Shown here one piece after another: positions 8,698-16,475 of a stretch of DNA of 32,177 nt. How positions within the stretch are numbered: position 1 is the stretch's first letter; the number at the start of each line of letters is the position of its first letter. The translations under genes and the position numbers were made by a program. The DNA is from Akkermansia muciniphila (GTDB lineage Bacteria > Verrucomicrobiota > Verrucomicrobiia > Limisphaerales > UBA9464), in NCBI GenBank assembly GCA_945883815.1, contig CAMCYJ010000040.1:1-32177 (forward strand). Reading direction: 5' to 3'. The notes under the pieces were generated by a model, which saw only the letters and a program-made list of their open reading frames with translations, was not told the DNA's origin and ran no database searches.

Positions 8698-9929
8698 GAT
8701 GCCGTCATTGCGAAAGCACGTTGGTTCAGAAGGTCCTGGACCTGGGTTCGGCCCCGCCGTCCAACGCCTACCTGAATGCCAAGAACTTGCGCGGGCCCGA
8801 GACCGGCTATCCGTTGGTCATTCGCGTCTGTCATTCTTGCTGGCTCGTCCAGACCGAGGATTACGCGGCCGCGGCGGAGTTGTTCGATGCCCACTACGCC
8901 TACTTCTCGAGCACCTCGACGAGTTGGCTGGAACACGCGTCCCGCTACTATCGGCAGATCACCGCACGACTGGGGCTGACCTCGTCCAGTCGGGTCATCG
9001 AAGTCGCCTCCAACGACGGATACTTGCTGCGGAACTTCGTCGCCGCTGGCATTCCGTGCCTGGGCATCGAACCCACCGCCAGTACCGCTGAGGCGGCAGA
9101 GGCCATCGGGATTCCGGTCTTGCGGGAGTTTTTCACCGAGGCCTTGGGCCAGCGTCTGGCATCGGGTGGCCAACAGGCCGATTTGATCATCGGCAACAAC
9201 GTCTTCGCCCACGTTCCGGCCATCAATGATTTCACTCTGGGTCTGAAGGCCACGCTCAAGCCGTCCGGAACCATCACCTTGGAATTCCCGCACCTCATGC
9301 GGATGTTCGAACAAAACCAGTTCGACACCGTTTATCACGAGCATTTCTCGTATTTCACCCTGCACACCGTGCAGCGCATTTTCGCGGCGGCCGGTCTGCG
9401 GGTGTGGGATGTGGACGAGTTGCCGACTCACGGTGGCAGCATCCGGGTCTACGGTTGCCATGCGGAAGATCCGCGCCCGGAGGCTCCGGCGGTGGCGGCA
9501 TTGGTGGCCGAGGAAGTGCGGCGCGGCCTGCAAAGTCCGGCCGGTTACGAGGGCTTCCAAGCCAAGGCCAACCGAATCAAGGACGACTTGCTGTTCTTCC
9601 TCATCCAGCAGAAGCGGGCCGGCAAGACGGTCGCCGCCTACGGAGCGGCGGCCAAGGGCAACACCTTGCTCAATTACGCCGGAGTCAAACCCGACTTGCT
9701 GCCGTTTGTTTGTGATGCTGCGCCCTCGAAGCAGGGCAAGTGGATGCCCGGCAGTCACATTCCCATTTTGCCCCCGTCCGCTTTGACCGAGCGGAGACCT
9801 GATTTTCTGCTGATCCTGCCGTGGAACATCGCCTCCGAAGTGCGTCAGCAAAATATCGCGCTGGAACGTCTGGGGACCCGCTTCGTCACCGCGATCCCGG
9901 AGCTGACGGTGTTTGCGCCTGCGGAATGA
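8694..9929 (+). CDS. SAM-dependent NDP-sugar C-methyltransferase (zinc-finger N-terminal type)
   Basis: A 411-residue protein with the three-part architecture of sugar C-methyltransferases such as TylC3 and NovU: an N-terminal zinc-binding domain (Cys pairs 'CRHC' near residue 3 and 'CHSC' near residue 46), a central Rossmann methyltransferase domain with the SAM motif 'VIEVASNDGYLL', and a C-terminal domain with 'GKTVAAYGAAAKGNTLLNY'. These enzymes add a methyl branch, usually at C3, to NDP-4-keto-6-deoxy sugars. ATG 8694 overlaps the epimerase stop and has a strong Shine-Dalgarno. As last gene of the operon it suggests a branched sugar such as a virenose- or mycarose-like residue (inference). 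No 4-ketoreductase follows: the next gene is convergent after 24 bases. Confidence 0.9.
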   Translation: MRCRHCESTLVQKVLDLGSAPPSNAYLNAKNLRGPETGYPLVIRVCHSCWLVQTEDYAAAAELFDAHYAYFSSTSTSWLEHASRYYRQITARLGLTSSSRVIEVASNDGYLLRNFVAAGIPCLGIEPTASTAEAAEAIGIPVLREFFTEALGQRLASGGQQADLIIGNNVFAHVPAINDFTLGLKATLKPSGTITLEFPHLMRMFEQNQFDTVYHEHFSYFTLHTVQRIFAAAGLRVWDVDELPTHGGSIRVYGCHAEDPRPEAPAVAALVAEEVRRGLQSPAGYEGFQAKANRIKDDLLFFLIQQKRAGKTVAAYGAAAKGNTLLNYAGVKPDLLPFVCDAAPSKQGKWMPGSHIPILPPSALTERRPDFLLILPWNIASEVRQQNIALERLGTRFVTAIPELTVFAPAE

Positions 9930-9953
9930 ACCGTTGGCGGCCGATGCAGTGAT

Positions 9954-10661
9954 TCAATTCCGCTGCTCGCGCCAGTCATCGACCGTCATGGCTCGTCCGT
10001 TTTTCCATCCGGCATGGCCGTCGAAGAAGAGCAGGTTGGCTCCCTCGCCATGCCGCTTGGCCGCCACCCGACGTTCGCCGCTCAGGGTTCGCCCGGTCGC
10101 TCCGTAGGGCAGGTGGGCCGGGTTCCAAACGTCGTTGAGGTCTACGCCGCCGATGACATTGGTCACGGTGAAGACCGGTCGCCACGAGGCGCTCTCGTTG
10201 TCGGCCAAGTAAATCGTGTCGGAGGGGCTTTGCACGCGCTGGATGTTGACTGCCCCCGTCACCTCGCTGCCGACCATGTCGCGCGGGCTGCTGAACTGCC
10301 AAGAGTTCACCACATAGCATACCACCTGCCGTTTGTTGGGGTAGCTCGGGCAGGTGTACACCTTGATCCGGCCGTACTGGTCGCGCGCGGCAGCGGTGCC
10401 TCCGAGGCTGGGGATATACATCTGCCACCAGTAGGGCTCGTTGCCCCGGGGGACTTTCCCGCCGTGGTCGTCGGCATACATCAGCATCGCCAACCCCATT
10501 TGGCGCAGGTTGTTGTAGCACGAGGTCTTGCGGCCTTTTTCTTTCGCCTTGGCCAGTGCCGGCAAGAGCATGCCTGCCAGAATCGCGATGATGGCAATGA
10601 CCACCAGCAACTCGATGAGCGTGAAGGCCCGATGCGGCGACGAAGTTCTGCGGCGAACCAT
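9954..10661 (-). CDS. Type II secretion-like pseudopilin with HX9DG C-terminal motif
   Basis: The start is taken at the ATG whose complement is 10659-10661, '[12 protein letters not shown]', giving 235 residues; longer frames would read through the palindrome upstream. A short basic leader precedes '[20 protein letters not shown]', the class III prepilin signal and membrane helix, with Ala rather than the usual Gly at -1 and Glu at +5. The soluble part ends with '[16 protein letters not shown]', the HX9DG motif of the large pseudopilin-like families in Planctomycetota and Verrucomicrobiota. These are processed by a prepilin peptidase and anchored in the inner membrane; their assembly state is largely unknown. 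No secretion machinery gene is nearby, so it is an orphan. It converges on the methyltransferase gene. Confidence 0.88.
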   Translation of the reverse strand: MVRRRTSSPHRAFTLIELLVVIAIIAILAGMLLPALAKAKEKGRKTSCYNNLRQMGLAMLMYADDHGGKVPRGNEPYWWQMYIPSLGGTAAARDQYGRIKVYTCPSYPNKRQVVCYVVNSWQFSSPRDMVGSEVTGAVNIQRVQSPSDTIYLADNESASWRPVFTVTNVIGGVDLNDVWNPAHLPYGATGRTLSGERRVAAKRHGEGANLLFFDGHAGWKNGRAMTVDDWREQRN

Positions 10662-10730
10662 GGTGCAGATGGAACTCCAACCGCTCAGGGAATCAACCGG
10701 GCAATTCGAGTCCGAAGAGCCTGTCCCTGA

Positions 10731-10895
10731 GCCGGAACGATTCAATTGGATCGGTCGTGCTGGCTGCGTCTTCTTCCGCAAGAGCTTCGTTGTTCGCTCG
10801 TTACGGGCCTTCAATCGGCCCGCGCCTCGCTCTCGCCTCGTCTTGCGGAAGAATCCGCTACGCCATCCCTTTCCTCCCAACTGAATCGTTCCGGC
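10731..10895. repeat. 165-bp coaxial nested palindrome, possible MITE or REP-like element
   Basis: Three inverted-repeat pairs share essentially one centre near 10813. The outer arms are 10731-10749 and 10877-10895 (18 of 19 paired), the middle arms 10771-10783 and 10841-10853 (13 of 13), and the inner arms 10805-10809 and 10817-10821 with a 7-nt loop; sequence between arms is partly complementary. It occupies most of the 289-bp spacer between a pseudopilin and the transferase gene, which are divergently transcribed. No target-site duplication could be recognised at the ends and no protein is encoded convincingly. Confidence 0.75.
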
Positions 10896-10950
10896 CATGT
10901 CGCATGAAGATTCAGCCAGGGAGTTGATCGGGATTCGGGGACAGGTTTGA

Positions 10951-12738
10951 ATGAATGACCGGTCCAGCAAATCCATGAAAACCTACGCCAAATCGAATCG
11001 TTGGTTCCCTATGGTCGCCAATGGCCGGTCCTTATTCCGATCGGGCTTTTTGCCGGTGCTGGTATGGTTTTTGATGGCCGCTGGATTTGACCGTCCGGTG
11101 ACTGCCGCTGATCCAGCCTCGCCGCGCAGAGGTCTTGTCGCGACCGCGAATCCGGTGGCCACCGAGGCGGGGTTGCAGGCCTTGCGTGACGGGGGCAATG
11201 CGGTCGATGCGGCCATCGCCTGTGCCCTGACCCTTGGTGTTGTTGACGGGCACAACTCGGGCCTCGGAGGCGGATGCTTCATGACCGTGCGCTTGGCCGA
11301 CGGACGGCTCATCACCTTGGACGGACGCGAGATGGCCCCGGCCGCAGCGACGCGGGACATGTTCGTGCACGAGGGCAAGGTTGATTCCCGACTCAGCCAA
11401 GATGGTGCCTTGTCGGTGGGCATTCCCGGTGAGTTCGCCACGCTCGCCTACGCCAGCACCAACTATGGGCGTCTGCCGTTGGGCCGACTTCTCGAGGCCG
11501 CGGCTCGGGTCGCCGAGAAGGGTTTCCGGCTCGATCGCCATTAAGTTGGACGACTGAAGGAGACGCGGTCGCTGTTGGCGTTGTTTCCCGAGAGCGAGGC
11601 CATCTTTCTGAAGGGTCTGCCGTCGGTGCCATCGGCGGGCGATCGCTTGCGCCAATCCGATCTGGCCCGGTCGTACCGGCAGATGGCCAAGGGTGGGGTG
11701 GCTTGGTTTTACCAAGGTGACTTTGCCCGCCGCACGGCTGAGTGGATGAAGGCCCACGGAGGTGTGGTCACCGCCGCCGACTTCGACCGCTACGAGGTGG
11801 TGCCGCGCGAGCCGGTCCGGGGCACCTATCGAGGCTACGAAATCGTGAGCTTCCCGCCGCCTAGCTCGGGCGGTGTTCATGTCGTGGAGATCCTCAACAT
11901 CCTCGAACGCTTCGATCTCGCCGCGATGGGTGATGATTCCGCCGAATTTGCCCATGTCGTGGCCGAGGCGATGAAGTTGGCCTTCGCCGATCGCGCCCGC
12001 TGGCTGGGCGATCCCGACTTCGCGCGCGTGCCCCGAGGATTGGTGTCCAAGGAGTACGCGGCCGAATTGGCGCGACGGATTCGTCTCGACCGGGCTTCGG
12101 TCGTCGCGTCAGCGGGCACTCCGCCCGAGACTGACCGTGACTGGTTCACCCGCGAGCGGAACCGGCACACCACGCACTTTTCCACCGCCGACACCGAGGG
12201 CAATTGGGTGGCCTGCACCGCGTCGCTCAACACGAGCTTCGGCAGCAAGGTGGTGGTGCCGGGCACGGGCCTCTTGCTCAACAACCACATGGATGATTTT
12301 TCGGCACAGCCTGGTGTGCCCAATTATTTCGGCTTGGTGGGTGCCGAAGCCAATGCCATCGAGGCGCGCAAGCGGCCGCTCTCGAGCATGAGCCCGACAC
12401 TGGTGCTCCGAGATGGCCAGCCGATCCTCAGCGTGGGCGCAGCCGGCGGGCCGACCATCATTTCGCAAACCCTCCTGGCTATCCTGCGGGTCATTGATTT
12501 CAAGAAATCGCCCCGCGAAGCCCTGGCCGCCCCGCGCCTTCATCACCAGTGGAAGCCCGACGAACTCCATCTGGAACGCGCCTGGGGTGAAGCCGTCATC
12601 GCCGAGTTGCGTCGCCGGGGGCACACGGTTGCGGTCGATGCCTCGCTGGGTGCCGCTCAGGCGGTGGGCCGTGACGCCCAAGGGCAATGGTCCGCCGCGG
12701 CCGATCCTCGGGGCGAGGGGGCTGCTGGGGTGTGGTAG
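10951..12738 (+). pseudogene. ggt: Gamma-glutamyltransferase interrupted by one in-frame stop
   Basis: A single frame runs from ATG 10951 to TAG 12738 except for TAA at 11542-11544, just after 'EKGFRLDRH'; homologous sequence resumes directly ('LKETRSLLALFPESEAIF'), so no frameshift is involved. The 5' part has a signal peptide and the family opening 'RGLVATANPVATEAGLQALRDGGNAVDAA'. The 3' part holds the autoprocessing and catalytic Thr (codon 12169, in 'RHTTHFSTADTEGN'), the 'PPPSSGG' motif, and 'LLNNHMDDF'. The intact enzyme would be periplasmic, cleaving the gamma-glutamyl bond of glutathione and related peptides after self-cleavage into two subunits. The 3' fragment alone (first usable start about 11575) lacks the export signal and much of the large subunit. 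Either the gene is newly inactivated or the stop is a sequencing error; the rest of the gene looks undecayed. Confidence 0.88.
11542..11544 (+). other. In-frame TAA breaking the ggt gene
   Basis: This is the only stop in the 1788-bp ggt frame. Codons on both sides fit the family without a gap or frame change, so one substitution (for example from CAA, GAA, AAA, TAC or TAT) accounts for it. Confidence 0.85.
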
Positions 12739-12864
12739 GTCGGAGTGGTCTGGCGGGGCGTTGATGTCGGGCGGCGGTGCCCGAGAAGTCTTTCTGTCAA
12801 AAGACCGAGCAGTTCGGATTGATCGACCCGGCCTCGGGAATCCGACGATCGACGACCTCGGGCC

Positions 12865-13590
12865 TTATCGATCCATCACTCTGCGGATGGCCCGAGCCAG
12901 TGCCACGGCGCCGGGTGTGTCGCCATGCAGGCACAGCGTCTGGGCGGGCACGGCGACCCACGATCCCTCGAGACTCTTCCATCCGCCGGTCTGCTGCCAT
13001 TCGCGCAGGCGCTCGGTGATTTCTCGGGAGCGGGTTAACAGCGCCCCGTCTTGATTTCGGGGCACGAGTTGGCCGTTCGCGCAGTAAGCCCGGTCGATGA
13101 ATCCCTCGGCCCAGGCGGCAACTCCGACCTCGCGGGCCAGCGTCAGTATCAGGCCTCCGGCGCGGGCGTAGATTTTCACCTTGGGAAACCATCGGGTCAC
13201 CGCCTCGACATAGGCCCGGCCGAGGGCTTTGTCGTTCTCCACGGCATGGTAGAGCGCGCCGTGCAGCTTGATGTGGTGCAACTGACTACCATGCCGCCGA
13301 GCCAAGAGATCCAGAGCGCCGACCTGTTGCAGCACGAAGGTCTGGAGTTGACCGGGCGACAGTGTCACTTCGCCCCGTCCGAAGGCGCCGGGCACTCCGG
13401 GATGAGCCCCCAGCCGCACCCCGAGCGCCTTCGCCTCCACCACCACCCGCTCCATGGTCAGCGCATCTCCGGCATGCCCGCCACAGGCCACATTCGCCGA
13501 GGTGATTTGCCGCAATAGCGCCCGCGTCCGCGCCCAAGGTTCCCCCTCGCCCAGGTCGCAATTCAAATCCCAGCCGGACGTCGATCGCAT
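12865..13590 (-). CDS. pxpA: 5-oxoprolinase subunit PxpA (LamB/YcsF family)
   Basis: PxpA works with PxpB and PxpC in ATP-dependent hydrolysis of 5-oxoproline (pyroglutamate) to glutamate in the cytoplasm. The 241-residue length is normal. Family signatures are present in slightly altered form: 'DLNCDLGEGE' (usually DLNADLGE), 'SANVACGGHAGD' (usually SANIACGFHAGD), 'LGAHPGVPGAFGRG' (usually an HPSYPD type), and 'IKLHGALYH' (usually KPHGALY). ATG 13590 gives the N terminus directly before 'DLNCDLGE'. Its partner subunits are encoded as a fusion at 20055-21779, 6.5 kb away on the same strand. The broken ggt gene lies convergently beside it; together they would form a glutathione/gamma-glutamyl salvage route. 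The VapBC-like pair lies upstream in the same direction. Confidence 0.9.
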   Translation of the reverse strand: MRSTSGWDLNCDLGEGEPWARTRALLRQITSANVACGGHAGDALTMERVVVEAKALGVRLGAHPGVPGAFGRGEVTLSPGQLQTFVLQQVGALDLLARRHGSQLHHIKLHGALYHAVENDKALGRAYVEAVTRWFPKVKIYARAGGLILTLAREVGVAAWAEGFIDRAYCANGQLVPRNQDGALLTRSREITERLREWQQTGGWKSLEGSWVAVPAQTLCLHGDTPGAVALARAIRRVMDR

Positions 13591-13657
13591 GGTCCGATGG
13601 AAGCAGAGAAGGGGGACTCGGGCGACTCCGTGGCTCGGGATATTGCGGCCGACGCGG

Positions 13658-14101
13658 TCAGGTTGATCCCTCGGAGATCAACGGGTTCTGCCACACCAAT
13701 CCGGGAAAACGCGCGAAGTCGCTGTCGTTGGTGAACAGCGTCGCCCGGTGTTCGATAGCGTAGGCGGCCAGGATGGCGTCGGAGAGGACCGGGCCCGCCG
13801 CCATGGCTGCGGTCATCAACTCCATAACTCGGTTGAAGTGCAGTGCACCGGGGACGAGGGTCCGCACCTGAGGCAAATCCATCCAACCTTCCACCACTTG
13901 TCGCGCATCGATCAAAGGCACTCGGGCTGCACCGAGTCTGGGATTGGTTGCGATGCGTACGAAGCCGAAGGCGATCTCCAGCGGTATCCCGATCAGTTCG
14001 TCTCCGTTCATCGCCTGTTCCCACCAACGACGGGCCGCCCCATGTTGCGGCGTGTGTGGGTTGTAGGCGTAAAGCAGCAAGTTGAGATCGGGGAGGATCA
14101 C
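13658..14101 (-). CDS. vapC: VapC-type PIN-domain ribonuclease toxin
   Basis: A 147-residue PIN domain, probably an RNase that inhibits translation when not bound by its antitoxin. The acidic metal-binding set is visible: Asp5 ('LPDLNLLLYA'), Glu42 ('PLEIAFGFVR'), Asp108 ('LSDAILAAYA') and Asp126 ('TNDSDFARF'), as expected for an active enzyme. The 'DLNLLLYAYN...H' opening with 'RIATNPR' resembles the PIN subgroup often annotated as TA-system VapC. The start overlaps the antitoxin stop (ATGA), typical of TA operons. It lies just upstream of pxpA in the same direction, with a 67-bp gap and no evident link in function. The RNA target cannot be predicted. Confidence 0.9.
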   Translation of the reverse strand: MILPDLNLLLYAYNPHTPQHGAARRWWEQAMNGDELIGIPLEIAFGFVRIATNPRLGAARVPLIDARQVVEGWMDLPQVRTLVPGALHFNRVMELMTAAMAAGPVLSDAILAAYAIEHRATLFTNDSDFARFPGLVWQNPLISEGST

Positions 14102-14346
14102 GACCCGAGTTCGAGGATTGTGTCTTCATCCTCCCATTCGGCCGCGAGCCGGTTGAAGCTCTGCCGAGTGAGTTCCGGGGGGAAGGGAGCCGAAAAGAGG
14201 GGTTGAAGTTGGACCCCGCTCGGTCGGCGTCCTAAGGCACGCTTGATCGCCTGATTCAACACCACCTTGAAGGACAGCCCGGTTCGCTCGACCTCCTGTC
14301 GGAGCAGTGCCTCCGTATCGGCATCGATCGTGATCGTTGTCCTCAT
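14098..14346 (-). CDS. Ribbon-helix-helix antitoxin of the VapBC pair
   Basis: An 82-residue protein starting 'MRTTITIDADTEALLRQEVERTGLSFKVVLNQAIKRAL', a ribbon-helix-helix DNA-binding fold: beta strand 'TTITID', then two helices. The acidic C-terminal tail ('LAAEWEDEDTILEL') would wrap and neutralise the toxin. I prefer the ATG at 14346 to the longer start at 14373, because the beta strand then begins the protein and the palindrome at 14359-14379 falls just upstream as an operator. It overlaps the toxin start by 4 bases. The protein likely represses its own operon, as is usual for this family. Confidence 0.87.
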   Translation of the reverse strand: MRTTITIDADTEALLRQEVERTGLSFKVVLNQAIKRALGRRPSGVQLQPLFSAPFPPELTRQSFNRLAAEWEDEDTILELGS

Positions 14347-14358
14347 AGTTAGCACTGT

Positions 14359-14379
14359 GACAGCAGAGTTCATGCTGTC
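14359..14379 (-). promoter_or_regulatory. Operator-like inverted repeat upstream of the antitoxin
   Basis: A perfect 7-bp inverted repeat (GACAGCA ... TGCTGTC) with a 7-nt spacer lies 13 to 33 bases before the preferred antitoxin start. Two half-sites in this position suit a ribbon-helix-helix autorepressor. A TTGACA hexamer overlaps one arm, but no good -10 at standard spacing was found, so the promoter itself is unassigned. Confidence 0.55.
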
Positions 14380-14735
14380 AAGATAGCAAAGTCTGCCCCC
14401 CCCTCTCGATCGGCAGATCGGTTTCCCCGGACGCCCGTGATACCTGGGGCTGACGGATTCGGCGGTTTTCTGGCCGAAAAGCGGACTGTGAGTAGCGGAT
14501 GCCTTTCATTCGATGGACGAATTCGATCGATGGCGGAGCTTCCCCGAGGATCGACGGGGCACGATGGCGACGGATCTGATGTATCGTCCCGACGATGAAA
14601 TCACGATGACCTTCGAACCGTTGGTCTGGCTTGATCGGTGGCATCGATGTGTGGGGATTTGCTTTTTCAACGTCACTCGAACAGATTTGTGATGAACTCA
14701 GTTCGGGAATCTTTCCCTGACATGTTTCTGCTCTC
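14380..14735. other. Intergenic region without a convincing gene
   Basis: This divergent spacer of about 356 bp holds a run of eight C at 14396-14403. A minus-strand frame of 152 codons crosses it and the start of the next gene, but it has no recognisable motif. Presumably it contains promoters for both flanking units; none could be placed with confidence. Confidence 0.5.
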
Positions 14736-16475
14736 ATGCGACAGCTCATTACCCGCCTCGGCTGCCTTTGGCTGTGCCTGGCTCCAATTCTGATCGAAGC
14801 CTCCCAATGGATCAGCGCGCAGCGTGCGGGCGACATCGCCTACGTGTTGCTCGATTCCCCGCCCGAGATACGACGCTATGACCTATCGACTGGGCAGTGG
14901 CTCCCCGCGCTTTCCCTGAGGGACCACCCGACGTCGATGCTCGCCGAGACCAACGCGCTGCACATCGCGTTTGGGACCAGTGTTTATCGCTACGCCCCGG
15001 ATCTCACCGCGGAGACGCACCTGCTGAATACCGGATCGCCCACGACGGCGATTCTCTCATGGACCAATCATGTGTACCTTGTGCATCCAGCCCATCCCTA
15101 TGCTTATATCACGTCGTTGCGCCGGTCGGATGGCACCGTGGTGACCGAGGGAAAGTTCTCCTACGTTGCGTTTGGAGGCGCGAGTGTCTCCAGCGTGCTG
15201 GGCCGCATTTACGGCCGATCACCGTTGGACATAAATACCGTGGTGCTGAACACCGACGGAACCTTCGGCGCAGTCAACGATAGCCCGTATCATCACGATT
15301 ATTCGGGTGGAGAGCCGACGTTCGTGCTTGGAGATGGGCGCCGGGTGACCGACAGCTCGGGCATCGTGTATGAAGGGGACACACTCCGGTTCGCAAACAG
15401 CTTCGATGGTCGTATCGATGCCATGGATTTCTATGGAGGCAGCACTCCAATCGTGTTGCGGGACACGAATGTCATCGCCTTTTCTCAGATTTATCTGCCT
15501 ACCGGTTCCGCCCCTGCGGGGGTGGTCGCTCCCAAGGCGCTGTTTGTTCGTGGTACGCAGATCACGGTGTTCGGCATCAACGGTTCAGAGATTACGGTCT
15601 GCAATCTGGCGGTTGCCGATCTCAAGGCCGAGGAGCCGGAGCCGGGCAAGCCTGTGGATCCGCGAGGCCTCGCCTATACACCAGACACGATCCTGAGGGA
15701 TCGTGCGGGGGATCTAATTCTTTACAACCGGTCCCAACGGAGTCTGTTTCGCTGGTCAGTTTCGAATCGAGGATACGCGCCCACGGTGCCACTCGTCGGC
15801 GCTCCAGCCCAAGTCGCCTACTCTGCGCAATTCCACCGGGTGTTTCTCGGGTTTGCGTCCGGGAAGATCGACAAGCTCGATCTCGGTGGGGCCGCGAAAC
15901 AGGTGCCGCTCATCAATACCGGTGCCGCGATCCTCGGCATGACCGCAGCCGATCCGTGTCTGTTCACCTGCGTGGCGATTTCACCTGGGGTATCTCATCA
16001 AACCTACGATGAGAACGGGGTCTTGATCACCTCGCGTCCCTGGAGCTACTTCTCGTCGGAGTTCATTTGGAGTGCGGTCAATCGACGCGTCTATTACTTC
16101 AACAACCACAACCCCCCCAACGACCTCCACTCGGCAGAGATTGACCTGAACGGCGGGCTCGGGACGCAGTCGGAAAGATCCTACCACTACATAGTGCAGG
16201 CGGTGCACCCGATCCGCGTCAGCCCCGATGCCCGAGCGGTGCTGTTGGGATCTGGGGAATTCTATGAGGGGACCGCGCTCACTAACGCGGGAAGCCTTCC
16301 GGTCCAAATCGTCGATGCCGCGTGGACCGGGCAGAACTTGTATACTATTCGCGTCGTGGCAGGGGTGACCGTGCTGCAGCAGTGGAATTCAAACAACTAT
16401 TCCCAGGCGGCATACCGGCAACTTTCGGGGGCGCCCCTGCGGGTGTTGCCGGGGCCGATGGGGTCACTGTGGTGA
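14736..16475 (+). CDS. Giant secreted repeat protein, 5' portion (frameshifted; first propeller-like module)
   Basis: A signal peptide ('LITRLGCLWLCLAPILIEAS') is followed by a module of about 550 residues with beta-propeller-like character: repeated short strands, 'RRYDLSTGQWLPALSLRDHPTSML', 'SPYHHDYSGGEPTFVLGDGRRV', 'SSGIVYEGDTL', 'PNDLHSAEIDLNGGLG'. The same landmarks recur in the same order in the downstream fragment, so this is copy one of an internal duplication. The frame ends artificially at TGA 16473-16475, after 'RVLPGPMGSLW', while the matching sequence continues in the -1 frame. With one base restored, the full gene (14736-20005) would encode about 1756 residues. I do not recognise a specific function; a cell-surface or secreted structural or binding protein is likely. 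Left unrepaired, this fragment would lack all downstream domains. Confidence 0.8.
   Translation: MRQLITRLGCLWLCLAPILIEASQWISAQRAGDIAYVLLDSPPEIRRYDLSTGQWLPALSLRDHPTSMLAETNALHIAFGTSVYRYAPDLTAETHLLNTGSPTTAILSWTNHVYLVHPAHPYAYITSLRRSDGTVVTEGKFSYVAFGGASVSSVLGRIYGRSPLDINTVVLNTDGTFGAVNDSPYHHDYSGGEPTFVLGDGRRVTDSSGIVYEGDTLRFANSFDGRIDAMDFYGGSTPIVLRDTNVIAFSQIYLPTGSAPAGVVAPKALFVRGTQITVFGINGSEITVCNLAVADLKAEEPEPGKPVDPRGLAYTPDTILRDRAGDLILYNRSQRSLFRWSVSNRGYAPTVPLVGAPAQVAYSAQFHRVFLGFASGKIDKLDLGGAAKQVPLINTGAAILGMTAADPCLFTCVAISPGVSHQTYDENGVLITSRPWSYFSSEFIWSAVNRRVYYFNNHNPPNDLHSAEIDLNGGLGTQSERSYHYIVQAVHPIRVSPDARAVLLGSGEFYEGTALTNAGSLPVQIVDAAWTGQNLYTIRVVAGVTVLQQWNSNNYSQAAYRQLSGAPLRVLPGPMGSLW
16460..16475 (+). other. 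Frameshift site (one base missing, or a -1 shift)
   Basis: A run of four G (16460-16463) lies 9 bases before the premature TGA. Adding one G gives 'RVLPGPMGVTVVTLQDSAPR', which aligns without gaps over 25 residues to 'RLFPLKGSFLLLTMESAQPR' and what follows in the second module. A canonical X XXY YYZ slippery heptamer is not present, so deletion or sequencing error is favoured over programmed frameshifting. Confidence 0.85.

Noticed and set aside
14396-14403. Run of eight C as a phase-variation tract
   Set aside because: It lies in a spacer outside any coding frame, and only one tract of this kind was seen.
14378-14836. 152-codon minus-strand open frame in the spacer before the giant gene
   Set aside because: No motif, no ribosome-binding site, and it overlaps the signal peptide of the plus-strand gene; treated as intergenic.
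16460-16475. Programmed -1 ribosomal frameshift
   Set aside because: The direction fits, but there is no X XXY YYZ slippery heptamer and such recoding is not expected for a surface protein; kept only as a test within the frameshift finding.
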